Positions 1-8,167 of a stretch of DNA of 33,398 nucleotides are shown here, piece after piece (the stretch's first letter is position 1; each line of letters begins with the position of its first letter). This DNA is from an uncultured Bacilli bacterium (GTDB lineage Bacteria > Bacillota_I > Bacilli_A > RFN20 > CAG-631): positions 1-33,398 of the forward strand of contig CAKPXF010000028.1 in the NCBI GenBank assembly GCA_934201705.1, read 5' to 3'. The position numbers and the translations under genes were made by a program. The notes under the pieces were generated by a model. It did no database searches and was not told where the DNA came from. It saw only the letters and a list, made by a program, of their open reading frames with translations.

Positions 1-117
1 GCTGATTTAAATGCAGCATGTAACATACTAAGAAAAAGTAAACCTAATGATGAGATAATATCAAATTTGAGGGATAGGGGTCTAACAATACCATATCGAG
101 TACAGGTAAGATTATAG
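1..117 (+). CDS. tnpB: TnpB (IS200/IS605-family RNA-guided nuclease), C-terminal end only
   Basis: Frame 1 is open from the window edge to the TAG at 115-117 and encodes 38 residues beginning ADLNAACNIL. The D-x-NAA-x-NIL pattern is the third RuvC motif at the C-terminus of TnpB proteins, with the catalytic Asp at the second residue shown. TnpB is the RNA-guided nuclease carried by IS200/IS605 and IS607 elements. The rest of the gene lies upstream of the window, so whether it is intact or decayed cannot be judged. The residues after the motif are basic and short, as in other TnpB tails. The family call rests on this one motif plus the palindromes that follow. Confidence 0.72.
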   Translation, partial: ADLNAACNILRKSKPNDEIISNLRDRGLTIPYRVQVRL

Positions 118-202
118 TTATTTACCTTAAACAAGTAATAATTATAACTGTACATCATTAAAAAATGGGATTTTCATCCCATTGAGTGATTAAAAATCAC
201 TC
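100..202 (+). ncRNA. Candidate omega RNA / right-end structure of the TnpB element
   Basis: In known TnpB elements the guide RNA (omega RNA) is made from the 3' end of tnpB through the right end of the element. Here GTACAG at 100-105, inside the last tnpB codons, pairs perfectly with CTGTAC at 148-153. GGTAA at 105-109 can pair with TTACC at 122-126 inside that stem, and two further perfect hairpins follow. The arrangement fits a structured right-end transcript that overlaps the coding end. The exact element boundary, and so any guide sequence, cannot be read without an empty site for comparison. Confidence 0.4.
164..202 (+). repeat. Two adjacent perfect hairpins at the presumed right end of the IS element
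   Basis: AATGGGA at 164-170 pairs with TCCCATT at 177-183 across a six-base loop. Directly after it GAGTGAT at 184-190 pairs with ATCACTC at 196-202 across a five-base loop. Subterminal hairpins are what the TnpA/TnpB system recognises at IS200/IS605 ends. They could also terminate tnpB transcription, although the T-run after the second stem is poor. Confidence 0.7.
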
Positions 203-228
203 TTGTTCTAGTACTAAATAAATACTTA

Positions 229-237
229 TGCTAAAAT
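229..237 (+). promoter_or_regulatory. Possible extended -10 promoter for the metallophosphoesterase gene
   Basis: TG-C-TAAAAT at 229-237 is an extended -10 element 35 bp before the start codon. No good -35 box is present at the normal distance, so this is a weak call. Confidence 0.35.
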
Positions 238-271
238 AAACATAAAAGAAAATGCAATGAGGTAAAAGCAT

Positions 272-1435
272 ATGGATGAATATTTTAAGTCTTATATAAT
301 TAACGATAATTTGCTTTATAAAGCCAATGTGGTTTTTAATAATAAAAATGAAATATTTAATAGCAAAATAATAATTTATCCTAATACTAAAAAACTATTA
401 AGCTATAAATTATTTTGGTGTAAAAATAATAAAATATTAAATAGCTATACAGCTATAAAAAGTATTAACAAAAGATGTAATAATCATTTTGAAATAAAAC
501 TTAATAATTGCTTAGCTATGCCTAAATATGCAAATGGTTTATGCTTAGTTGTCAATGATAATAAATATTATTTTAATATCACTAGTGATATTATTAAAAG
601 AAAAACAAGCAAATTATTATTTGAATTTGCTGCATTTTCGGATTTTCATATTGAATCATTTACTGAGAAAGCTGAGCATATAACACATTTAAAAAGCGCC
701 TTTAAAGCAATTAAAAATAAAGAGAAGAATTGCAAATTTATAATTAGTATTGGTGATCAAACAAATCATGGAAAGCAAGAAAACTATGATTGTTTAAAAA
801 AGGTTATAAATGCTGAAAATACTGCCAATATTCCAATTTATTTTGCTTTAGGAAATCACGAATATATCTATAATCAAACATATGATGAGTCAATAAATAG
901 ATACTTTAACAATTTAAATGTAAAAGAGGTATATTATTCGTTTGTTATTAATGAATGTAAATTTATAATGCTTGGCTCTGATAGTATTGTTGGTGAAGGA
1001 ACTATTAATGATAAACATATAAATTGGCTAATAAATGAATTAAATAATGTAAATAAAAGTAAACCAACATTTATATTTATTCATCAACCTTTTTATAATA
1101 CAATATCTGGCTCTTTGAAAGGACAAAATTGGCATGGAATTGATAGTGGCTTAAAAATCAAAAAAATATTAGATAAATATCAAAATATCTTTGTACTTTC
1201 TGGTCATACACATTGGACATTAAATAGCAATAGGCCAATACTTAAAAAGAAAAATGTAACCTATATTAATTGTGCATCTGTTGGTTATTTATGGGATGAT
1301 GATGATAAGTTTGAAGAGGGCTCAGAAGGTTTATTTATTAAGGTATACGAAAACTATGTGTTAATTAATGGCTATGAATTCACTTTAAACAAATGGATTT
1401 CTGCCGCCAAATTTTTAATTCCTTTAAAAAAATGA
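272..1435 (+). CDS. Calcineurin-like metallophosphoesterase with an N-terminal extension
   Basis: The 387-residue protein has all five metallophosphoesterase blocks in order: DFH (Asp124, His126), GD at 161-162 followed by NHG, GNHE at 194-197, His271 in IHQP, and GHTH at 311-314. These bind the two metal ions and the phosphate ester, so the enzyme should be active. The first 115 or so residues have no recognised motif and are rich in short beta-prone stretches, probably a beta-sandwich module placed before the catalytic domain as in some purple-acid-phosphatase relatives. No signal peptide or membrane segment is visible, so it is probably cytoplasmic. A TGAGGT ribosome site lies 8 bp before ATG 272. 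The next gene begins 23 bp downstream and they may be co-transcribed. The substrate is unknown; nucleotides, phosphodiesters and phosphoproteins are all possible. Confidence 0.88.
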   Translation: MDEYFKSYIINDNLLYKANVVFNNKNEIFNSKIIIYPNTKKLLSYKLFWCKNNKILNSYTAIKSINKRCNNHFEIKLNNCLAMPKYANGLCLVVNDNKYYFNITSDIIKRKTSKLLFEFAAFSDFHIESFTEKAEHITHLKSAFKAIKNKEKNCKFIISIGDQTNHGKQENYDCLKKVINAENTANIPIYFALGNHEYIYNQTYDESINRYFNNLNVKEVYYSFVINECKFIMLGSDSIVGEGTINDKHINWLINELNNVNKSKPTFIFIHQPFYNTISGSLKGQNWHGIDSGLKIKKILDKYQNIFVLSGHTHWTLNSNRPILKKKNVTYINCASVGYLWDDDDKFEEGSEGLFIKVYENYVLINGYEFTLNKWISAAKFLIPLKK

Positions 1436-1458
1436 TATACTATTAAAGGTGATGAAAA

Positions 1459-2178
1459 ATGCTATCAATAATTAATGATTTTTATAATTACTTAAATGAT
1501 AGATTTCAAGGTCAAATCCCAAATTTGATATATTTTGCTATTGGTTTTGCTATTGGCTTGATTATTTTTATTTTATTATTTTTAATAATCTATATAATTT
1601 CAATAAGTAAAAGTAAAATTAAAAAGCTAATTAACAATAAAAATGCCATCGTTGATAATGCATATAAAGAAGTAATTAGTAAAAATATCTCTATATATAA
1701 AGATGTTTATTCTACTAAACCAATAAAAGAAAGAGTAAGTGGGCTTGGTCAAATCACATTAAATATGCTAGATTCAATTTCATCAATTTATTATCCTAAT
1801 TCAAATGATCCAATTTTTGAAATATCAACTGAGCAATTAGTTGACTTTTTATCTTTTTTTGTTTACCGTGTTAATAATATAATTGATCATTTATTAGAGG
1901 AAAGATTAAGCGTTGTAAATGTATTAACAAAACGTTCCTTAAAGGATAAAAGAATATCAAGCGTCTTAGAAATGATTGATAAAAATAAAGTTGAAGAAAA
2001 TATAGAAAAAAAAGGCTTCTTTAGTAAAATAAAAAAGCACTCATTAAATATTGGAAAAAAGCTTGCTATTAAATATGGAGGCAAAATAATTAATAGTGAG
2101 TTTGAAGATATTATACAAATTCTCGGCGAAGATATAAACTGCTTATATAGTAAGCAAAATATGAATAGTAGAAAGTAG
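1459..2178 (+). CDS. Single-pass membrane protein with a cytoplasmic helical domain, unknown function
   Basis: The protein has 239 residues. One strongly hydrophobic segment (about 24-49) is followed by a basic SKSKIKK stretch, which puts the long soluble C-terminal part in the cytoplasm. That part is predicted helical. Around residues 90-123 it carries KER followed by YPNSNDPIFEIS, and the same spacing of KER and CPNTKYPLYELS occurs in the next gene (66-96 there), so the two are probably old paralogues. No catalytic motif is visible. A good AAAGGTG ribosome site precedes ATG 1459. It stands between a phosphoesterase gene and a YdjGHI-like membrane cluster. I do not recognise the family, and a role at the membrane is inferred only from the segment and the neighbours. 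Confidence 0.75.
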   Translation: MLSIINDFYNYLNDRFQGQIPNLIYFAIGFAIGLIIFILLFLIIYIISISKSKIKKLINNKNAIVDNAYKEVISKNISIYKDVYSTKPIKERVSGLGQITLNMLDSISSIYYPNSNDPIFEISTEQLVDFLSFFVYRVNNIIDHLLEERLSVVNVLTKRSLKDKRISSVLEMIDKNKVEENIEKKGFFSKIKKHSLNIGKKLAIKYGGKIINSEFEDIIQILGEDINCLYSKQNMNSRK

Positions 2179-2189
2179 TAGGGAAATAT

Positions 2190-2831
2190 ATGATCGTAAT
2201 TTATTCATTTACATTTTTTAATTTTTTATCAATATTTTTTGGGGCTATTTTTTCAATTTGCTTTTTTACTACATTAACAAGTGCAATAATTTCTAAAATT
2301 TTATCAAAATATAATAAAAATGATAAAATTAGAAGCATTTCATCTAAAGCCTATACAACTTATTTTAAAAAGGATGCAACCTTTAAAGAAAGGACAATTT
2401 GCTCATTAATTTATGAAATTAATGAAGTATGTGCTCTTGCTTGTCCAAATACAAAATACCCTTTATACGAATTATCGATAAATGAGGTTTTAAGTGGCGT
2501 TTTAATTGTTCAACAAAAACTCAAAAAATTAGTTAATAATCCTTTACTTAAGGATATTAAAAATGTTCACATTGCAACATTAATTAATCTTGAAGAAAGC
2601 TTTGCTAAGCCTGTTTTCAAAATAGTTAATAATAAAGCCTTTAAATATTCTTTCAAAATCTCAAAAGTTATAATAATGATAATAAATTTTATTAATCCAC
2701 TTTATTATATTAAATTAATAATTAGAAAGACTTTGTTTAAGCAAGGTAAAAAGGATGTTATTTTAATAGGCTTAGATTTTATTGGAAATACAGTATATGA
2801 AATCTATGAAAAAGAAGATATCAAAAAATAA
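2190..2831 (+). CDS. Membrane protein, divergent paralogue of the preceding gene
   Basis: The protein has 213 residues with an N-terminal hydrophobic segment (about 6-36), a helical soluble middle, and a second hydrophobic segment (about 158-178, including IIMIINFINP). The middle has KER at 66-68 and CPNTKYPLYELS at 85-96, matching the order and spacing of KER and YPNSNDPIFEIS in the gene upstream. The second hydrophobic segment is not found in the paralogue. The start codon is 11 bp after the previous stop, with GGGAA as ribosome site, so the two are expected to be made together. The function is unknown. A membrane complex formed by the two paralogues is a reasonable guess but nothing in the sequence proves it. 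Confidence 0.72.
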   Translation: MIVIYSFTFFNFLSIFFGAIFSICFFTTLTSAIISKILSKYNKNDKIRSISSKAYTTYFKKDATFKERTICSLIYEINEVCALACPNTKYPLYELSINEVLSGVLIVQQKLKKLVNNPLLKDIKNVHIATLINLEESFAKPVFKIVNNKAFKYSFKISKVIIMIINFINPLYYIKLIIRKTLFKQGKKDVILIGLDFIGNTVYEIYEKEDIKK

Positions 2832-2859
2832 TAATGACTTTTTAATTTATTTTAAAACA

Positions 2860-2888
2860 TTTACAAAGAATCATAATTATTATATAAT
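2860..2888 (+). promoter_or_regulatory. Sigma-A promoter of the YdjGHI-like cluster
   Basis: TTTACA at 2860-2865, 17 bp spacer, TATAAT at 2883-2888. The start codon at 2917 is 28 bp further on. This separates transcription of the three downstream membrane-stress-like genes from the two membrane paralogues upstream, although read-through is possible because no terminator is seen. Confidence 0.7.
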
Positions 2889-2916
2889 TATATTCGATTA
2901 AAGGTTGGTGCTCAAA

Positions 2917-3570
2917 ATGGACAATACTAATGAAAATAAAGTAAGCTTTAAAGAAAAAATCAAAGCAAAATGGCAAAGATTTTTAAAGATTTCATTGAAT
3001 TTTAATAAATTGATTAATATTTCACTTGAAACAATTATTTTAGTCTTAGCAACACTAGCAATTGTATTTAGCTTTACACAAGTATTATTAAGCGGTGTTG
3101 AAAGTACAGTAAGAGACTTTAAGATGTACACTCATATGAGTTATGACTATTCATTACTTAAAATCAGCGACTTTTCAAATACATTTATAGCTTATTCTAC
3201 TAAGAATACTCAGTTAAATGAATTTATAACCTTTACTGAAAGAAATGTTAATGCAGCTAAGATATTAAAAATTATGCCAATTATAATTTTTGGAGCCGAA
3301 TGCTTATTTGTATTATTCCAAGGATTTGAAAATAGAGAAATTTATTGTATGATTTATTCAACATTAGTTCTAGGCTTATTTATTTTATTTAAAAATTTTG
3401 CAATATCACAATTTAGTGCAACAGGCTTAATTACTTCTGCAACTGGCTATTATGTAGCTATAATTATTTTTTGGATTTTAAATATTGGACTTGGAGCATT
3501 AAAATATAGTTATAAAAACTATGTTATTAAAATAAATAAACAAAAACAAGAATTATTAAAAAAGGCCTAA
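2917..3570 (+). CDS. Multi-pass membrane protein in the YdjH position
   Basis: From ATG 2917 the product has 217 residues. The frame stays open to a TTG at 2905, but AAGGTTGGTG at 2901-2910 is the ribosome site and fits ATG 2917 best. There is a basic N-terminal segment, a first hydrophobic helix at about 37-60, a loop of about 55 residues rich in Ser, Thr and Phe, and three more hydrophobic helices at about 116-134, 140-158 and 173-195, then a Lys-rich tail. No enzyme motif is visible. The gene lies 24 bp before an SPFH/zinc-ribbon gene and two genes before a zinc-ribbon/TM gene. In B. subtilis the comparable ydjG-ydjH-ydjI set includes a membrane protein, YdjH. I infer a similar role by position and topology, not by recognised sequence identity. 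Confidence 0.7.
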   Translation: MDNTNENKVSFKEKIKAKWQRFLKISLNFNKLINISLETIILVLATLAIVFSFTQVLLSGVESTVRDFKMYTHMSYDYSLLKISDFSNTFIAYSTKNTQLNEFITFTERNVNAAKILKIMPIIIFGAECLFVLFQGFENREIYCMIYSTLVLGLFILFKNFAISQFSATGLITSATGYYVAIIIFWILNIGLGALKYSYKNYVIKINKQKQELLKKA

Positions 3571-3594
3571 AAGGTTAAGAAAGGAAAAAAAGAT

Positions 3595-4719
3595 ATGGGA
3601 TTATTTAAATTTATTAAAAGTCAATTAATCAATGTAATTGAATGGACAGATGATGAAGCAAACGATTTAATGGTATATCGTTTTCCAGTGGATGGAAAGG
3701 AAATTAAAAATGGTGCTCAATTAACTGTTAGAGAATCACAAGTTGCAATTTTTGTAAATGAAGGTGAAATTGCTGATGTGTTCAATCCTGGAAGATATAA
3801 ATTAACAACTGAAAACTTACCAGTATTAACAAAACTACAATCATGGAAATATGGCTTTAATTCTCCATTTAAAGCTGAAGTTTACTTTGTAAACACTAGA
3901 CAATTCACAGGATTAAAATGGGGAACTGCTAATCCATTTGCATTACGTGATGCTGAATTTGGCGTTGTAAGAATTAGAGCATTTGGTACTTATTCTTTAC
4001 AAGTTCATGATGCTGCAATGTTTTTAAAGCAAGCATTTGGAACAGCAAAGCAATATAGCGTTAAATCATTAACTGATTATTCAAAATCTATTATTGTTTC
4101 ATCTTTTACTGATTTCTTAGCTGAACAAAAAATGCCAGTTTTAGATATTCCTCAAAAATATGAAGAAATTGGTGTTGGAGCAACTAATGGGGCAAATAAT
4201 ACATTTGCTCAACTTGGAGTTAAAGTTAAAGATGTAATCGTTGAAAACATTTCTCTTCCTGATGCAGTTGAAAAAGCAATTGATGAAAGAAGCTCAATGG
4301 GTGTTATTGGTAATATGAATACATATACATCATATAAAGCTGCTAATGCACTTTCTGATGCTGCTAAAAATCAAGGTGGAGTTGCTGGCATGGGTGTAGG
4401 CCTTGGCGCTGGTGTTGGCTTTGGTCAAATTATGGGTAATGCTATGAGTAATGCAAGTAGCGCTAAAAGTGCTAACGTTGTTTGTCCACATTGTAATGCA
4501 CAAGTTCCTGAAGGAAAATTCTGTCCAGAATGTGGTAAGCCATTAGTTGTTGAAAAAGCAAAATGTATTAAATGTGGCGCAACAATTAATAAAGGTGCTA
4601 AATTTTGTCCAGAATGTGGTGCAAAGCAAGAAATTAGTAAGGTTACTTGTCCAAAATGTCATGCGCAAGTAGATGAAAATGTTAAGTTTTGCCCAGAGTG
4701 TGGTGAAAAATTAAATTAA
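3595..4719 (+). CDS. SPFH-domain protein with three C-terminal zinc ribbons (YdjI-like)
   Basis: The protein has 374 residues. Residues from about 30 to 240 form an SPFH/band-7-like domain of the 'virion core protein' type, with the stretch RESQVAIFVNEGEIADVF near the start. A Gly/Ala-rich linker follows (about 260-298). The tail holds three zinc ribbons, each with two CxxC knuckles: CPHC/CPEC, CIKC/CPEC and CPKC/CPEC. There is no transmembrane helix, so it must be brought to the membrane by partners. B. subtilis YdjI is this type of protein and works with membrane proteins YdjG and YdjH in the envelope-stress response linked to PspA and flotillins; that is family knowledge. Its neighbours here are a four-helix membrane protein upstream and a zinc-ribbon/TM protein downstream, which fits such a complex. 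Confidence 0.87.
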   Translation: MGLFKFIKSQLINVIEWTDDEANDLMVYRFPVDGKEIKNGAQLTVRESQVAIFVNEGEIADVFNPGRYKLTTENLPVLTKLQSWKYGFNSPFKAEVYFVNTRQFTGLKWGTANPFALRDAEFGVVRIRAFGTYSLQVHDAAMFLKQAFGTAKQYSVKSLTDYSKSIIVSSFTDFLAEQKMPVLDIPQKYEEIGVGATNGANNTFAQLGVKVKDVIVENISLPDAVEKAIDERSSMGVIGNMNTYTSYKAANALSDAAKNQGGVAGMGVGLGAGVGFGQIMGNAMSNASSAKSANVVCPHCNAQVPEGKFCPECGKPLVVEKAKCIKCGATINKGAKFCPECGAKQEISKVTCPKCHAQVDENVKFCPECGEKLN

Positions 4720-4725
4720 TTTATA

Positions 4726-4757
4726 AGCTGCAACAAAAAAGTTGCAGTTTATTTTTG
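4726..4757 (+). terminator. Rho-independent terminator or attenuator after the SPFH gene
   Basis: CTGCAAC (4728-4734), AAAAAA loop, GTTGCAG (4741-4747), then TTTATTTTTG. It lies between two genes of the same apparent cluster, so it probably lowers rather than abolishes expression of the next gene. Confidence 0.75.
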
Positions 4758-4773
4758 AATAAAGGAGAACTTT

Positions 4774-5880
4774 ATGCAACAAGTAAAAAATGAAAATTAT
4801 ATAAAAAATAAGTGTCCAAATTGTGGGGCCGACTTAAAGTTTTTACCTGGTACTAATAAACTTAAATGCTCTAATTGTGACTCTGAATTTGAAATAAATT
4901 CACTTGAGCAAGGAAAACTTGATAATGAAGAAATTGATTATGCTTCAACTATAAAAAAGCTAAAAAATGAAAATGTATCTTTAAATAAAGAACGAGTTAT
5001 ACATTGTCAAGATTGTGGTGGGTTAATAACTTTACACGCTAAAACCATTTCTACATCTTGTCCATTTTGCGGCTCAAGTAGAGTAGTAGTTGAAGATGAA
5101 CAAGACGAGCCATTAAAAATTAATGGTGTTGTTCCATTTGCTTTGACTGAAAATGACGTTTATGAATTATTCCAAAAATGGCTAAAGAAAAAATTCTTTG
5201 TTCCAAGAAAAATAAAAAAAGGAAAAACTAAGCCTTCATTTGAAGGGTTTTATATTCCATTTTTTACATTTGATAGCAATACTTCATCATTATATACAGC
5301 TTATAGAGGAGATTATTATTATACAACTAAAACTGTAAAAACAAGTAATGGTACTAGAACTGTAACTGAACGTCACACACGTTGGACTTATGTTTCTGGA
5401 AAAATTGATGAAGAATTTGATGATGTTTTAGTATGTGGTACATCAAATGCTTTGAATTCATATATTTATAAAATAAACAACTATGATTTTACTAAAATGG
5501 AAAAATATCAAGAAAACTTTTTACTTGGCTATTATTCTGAAAGGTCATCAATTTCTTTAGAAAGTGGCTTTGATGAAGCAAAAAATATTATGTGTAATAG
5601 AATTAGATCACTATGTGTAAGTGACATTGGTGGCGATACATATAGAGCTTTAAATTTTAAAACAAATTATAAGGATGTAACTTTTAAGCAAATAATGGCA
5701 CCAATTTATAATGGTCATTATATTTATAACAAAAAAAGATATAATTTTATATGCAATGGACAAAATGGAAACTTTACTGGTAAGAGCCCTGTTTCACCAG
5801 TTAAAGTAACTATACTTTCTATTTTAATTTTAATAATTTTAGTATTTATTGCTTATTTAATTATTAAGTATGCAAATTAA
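4774..5880 (+). CDS. Double zinc-ribbon protein with a C-terminal membrane anchor (YdjG-like)
   Basis: The protein has 368 residues. The first zinc ribbon uses Cys14, Cys17, Cys32 and Cys35. The second uses Cys78, Cys81, Cys96 and Cys99. The middle (about 115-340) is a soluble domain with many aromatic residues. Residues about 345-366 form one hydrophobic helix at the very end, so the bulk of the protein faces the cytoplasm. Proteins with this layout are often labelled 'TFIIB-type zinc ribbon' or, wrongly, 'primosomal protein N-prime'. B. subtilis YdjG is a member and recruits the SPFH partner to the membrane. Its position after an SPFH gene supports the same role here. An AAAGGAG ribosome site precedes ATG 4774. 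It has no helicase motifs. Confidence 0.8.
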   Translation: MQQVKNENYIKNKCPNCGADLKFLPGTNKLKCSNCDSEFEINSLEQGKLDNEEIDYASTIKKLKNENVSLNKERVIHCQDCGGLITLHAKTISTSCPFCGSSRVVVEDEQDEPLKINGVVPFALTENDVYELFQKWLKKKFFVPRKIKKGKTKPSFEGFYIPFFTFDSNTSSLYTAYRGDYYYTTKTVKTSNGTRTVTERHTRWTYVSGKIDEEFDDVLVCGTSNALNSYIYKINNYDFTKMEKYQENFLLGYYSERSSISLESGFDEAKNIMCNRIRSLCVSDIGGDTYRALNFKTNYKDVTFKQIMAPIYNGHYIYNKKRYNFICNGQNGNFTGKSPVSPVKVTILSILILIILVFIAYLIIKYAN

Positions 5881-5895
5881 TAAAGGAGTGATTTT

Positions 5896-7266
5896 ATGGC
5901 AAGCTTTAATGAATATAACTTAAAGGATAAAGTAATTAACGCTATTAATAATATAGGCTTTAAAGAACCAACAAAAACTCAGCAATTAGTTTTACCTCAT
6001 GCCTTAAATGGAAAAAATTTAGCATGTAAGGGGAAAACTGGTAGTGGAAAAACCCATTGCTTTTTAATTCCAATTGCTAATAAAATTGATGAAAATTCAA
6101 AAAATCTTCAAGCTTTAATTTTAGTTCCAACCCGTGAGCTAGCACTTCAAATAAATCAAAGATGTAAAGAGTTTTTTAAGGGCTATGATATTAAAATTTC
6201 ATGCCTTACAGGTGGCGTTGATACACTTCGTGAAAAAAATAGAATTCAAACAACTCCTCAAATTTTAATTGGAACTCCTGAGAAAATTTGTGATATTGCT
6301 ATTAATAGTGGCTTAATTAATTTAAAATATGTTAACACATTTGTTGTTGATGAAGCTGATATGACACTTGAAATGGGCTTTTTAAATGAGGTTGATAGAA
6401 TAGCATATTTATGTAAGGATGCTCAAATGATGGTCTTTTCAGCAACACTTCCAGCTGGTATTAAGCAATTTATTAAAAAATATTTTAAATCACCATTAAT
6501 TATTGAAGATGAAAAATCAAACAATAATGATAGCATTACACATATTTTATATCCTTTAAGAAGTAAAGATGTAAATAATGAATTACTGAATATCATTAAA
6601 AACATCAATCCTTATGTTTGTTTAATTTTTGCTAACAAAAAAGAAAATGTCGAACAAATTTATAAGTTTTTAATTAATAATGGCGTTGAATGTGGAATTA
6701 TTCATGGTGATTTACAAGCACGTGAAAGAAAAGGAAATATTAAAAAAGCCTTAAGTGGGATGTATAAATTTATCGTTTGCTCAGATATTGCCGCTCGTGG
6801 TATTGATATACCAGGCGTTAGCCATGTAATATCTGTTCATCTTCCTAAAAATAATTTAGAATTTTATACTCATAGAGCAGGAAGAGCTGGAAGAATGAAT
6901 CTTGATGGTATTTGTATTACCTTATATGATAAGGATGATGAAGCATCAATTAAAGCTTTAACAAATCAAGGTATCATCTTTAAAAGAATGGAAATTAAAA
7001 ATAATGAATGGAAAGAGTTAAAAGATTTTGATGCTAGAAGTAAACGAAAAGGCAAAGGTAAAATCGATGATCCTTTAAAAAACGAAATTGCTAAAGCTGT
7101 TCGTATGAACAAATCAAAAAAAGTAAAGCCAAATCATAAAAAGAAAATGAAAGAGGCGGTTGAAAAAGTTAAAAGAAAGCATAAACGTGAAATAATCAAA
7201 AATGATATTCAAAAAAGGATTAGACAACGTGCAATAAATAAGAATAAGGGTGAGCAAAATGATTAA
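5896..7266 (+). CDS. cshB: DEAD-box ATP-dependent RNA helicase, CshB type
   Basis: The protein has 456 residues with a full helicase core: Q motif region (3-34), Walker A GKTGSGKT at 46-53, PTREL at 78-82, DEAD at 152-155, SAT at 182-184, the IFANKK strand near 244-249, SDIAARGIDIPGV at 296-308 and HRAGRAGR at 326-333. Residues from about 370 to the end form a Lys/Arg-rich tail that probably binds RNA. CshB helps unwind structured RNA in the cold and in ribosome assembly; that is known for the B. subtilis protein. The CshB label rests on the next gene being nfo, since cshB (yqfR) and nfo (yqfS) are neighbours in B. subtilis. The stop codon overlaps the start of nfo by 8 bp. Confidence 0.93.
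   Translation: MASFNEYNLKDKVINAINNIGFKEPTKTQQLVLPHALNGKNLACKGKTGSGKTHCFLIPIANKIDENSKNLQALILVPTRELALQINQRCKEFFKGYDIKISCLTGGVDTLREKNRIQTTPQILIGTPEKICDIAINSGLINLKYVNTFVVDEADMTLEMGFLNEVDRIAYLCKDAQMMVFSATLPAGIKQFIKKYFKSPLIIEDEKSNNNDSITHILYPLRSKDVNNELLNIIKNINPYVCLIFANKKENVEQIYKFLINNGVECGIIHGDLQARERKGNIKKALSGMYKFIVCSDIAARGIDIPGVSHVISVHLPKNNLEFYTHRAGRAGRMNLDGICITLYDKDDEASIKALTNQGIIFKRMEIKNNEWKELKDFDARSKRKGKGKIDDPLKNEIAKAVRMNKSKKVKPNHKKKMKEAVEKVKRKHKREIIKNDIQKRIRQRAINKNKGEQND
7245..7252 (+). promoter_or_regulatory. Ribosome binding site that sets the nfo start
   Basis: TAAGGGTG at 7245-7252 sits at normal spacing before ATG 7259. The in-frame GTG at 7250 lies inside this site and cannot be its start. 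Confidence 0.65.
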
Positions 7267-8167
7267 AATTGGAAGTCATGTATCAATGAGTAGTCCTAAT
7301 TTTTTATTAGGCTCTGTTAAGGAAGCTATTAGTTATGGGGCTAATACCTTTATGTTTTATACAGGAGCCCCACAAAATTCTACACGTAGTCCATTAAATA
7401 TGCTTAAAATTGATGAAGCCAAATCTTTAATGAAAGAAAATAATATAGATATTAATGATGTAGTAGTTCATGCTCCATATATTATTAATCTTGCCAATTT
7501 AAATGAAGAAAAAAGTAAGATTTCTTACAATATTTTACTTAATGAAATAAATAGAACAGTAAGCATTGGCTGTAAATATTTTGTATTACATCCAGGAGCT
7601 TCAATGGATTATGATAGATATAAAGCAATGGATCAAATTGCTTCTTATTTAAATAAAGCTATTAGCTTATATCCTAATATTATTATTCTACTTGAAACAA
7701 TGGCAGGTAAAGGTAGTGAAGTTGGAAAAACCTTTGAAGAAATTGCTTATATTATTAAGCAAATTGAAAATAAAAATTGTATTGGTGTTTGCTTAGATAC
7801 TTGTCATATTAATGATGGTGGCTATAATTTAAATAATACAAATGATATTTTAAATGAGTTTGATAAAATAATAGGCCTTAAATATTTATATGTTTGTCAT
7901 ATTAATGATTCAAAAAACCCACTAAATTCACATAAGGATAGACATGAAAATATTGGACTTGGTACAATTGGCTTTACAAATTTAATTAATTTTATTTATA
8001 ATCCTTTACTAAAGGATAAGATATTTATTTTAGAAACTCCATATGTTAAAGAAAATGAAAAGGATAAAATTTCTTATCCTCCTTATAAATTTGAAATAAG
8101 TGAAATATTAAATAAAGAATTTAATTCTAACTTAAGAAACGATATTATTAGCTTTTATAAAAAATGA
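7259..8167 (+). CDS. nfo: Endonuclease IV (AP endonuclease)
   Basis: From ATG 7259 the protein has 302 residues and begins MIKIGSHVSM, the usual start of the family. The nine trinuclear-zinc ligands of endonuclease IV can be placed: His71, His111, Glu146, Asp180, His183, His214, Asp227, His229 and Glu259. The enzyme cuts DNA 5' to abasic sites in base excision repair. Its start overlaps the helicase stop by 8 bp. Its stop overlaps the start of a DNA glycosylase gene by ATGA, so the enzyme that makes abasic sites and the one that cuts them are translationally coupled. Nothing suggests loss of activity. Confidence 0.95.
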   Translation: MIKIGSHVSMSSPNFLLGSVKEAISYGANTFMFYTGAPQNSTRSPLNMLKIDEAKSLMKENNIDINDVVVHAPYIINLANLNEEKSKISYNILLNEINRTVSIGCKYFVLHPGASMDYDRYKAMDQIASYLNKAISLYPNIIILLETMAGKGSEVGKTFEEIAYIIKQIENKNCIGVCLDTCHINDGGYNLNNTNDILNEFDKIIGLKYLYVCHINDSKNPLNSHKDRHENIGLGTIGFTNLINFIYNPLLKDKIFILETPYVKENEKDKISYPPYKFEISEILNKEFNSNLRNDIISFYKK

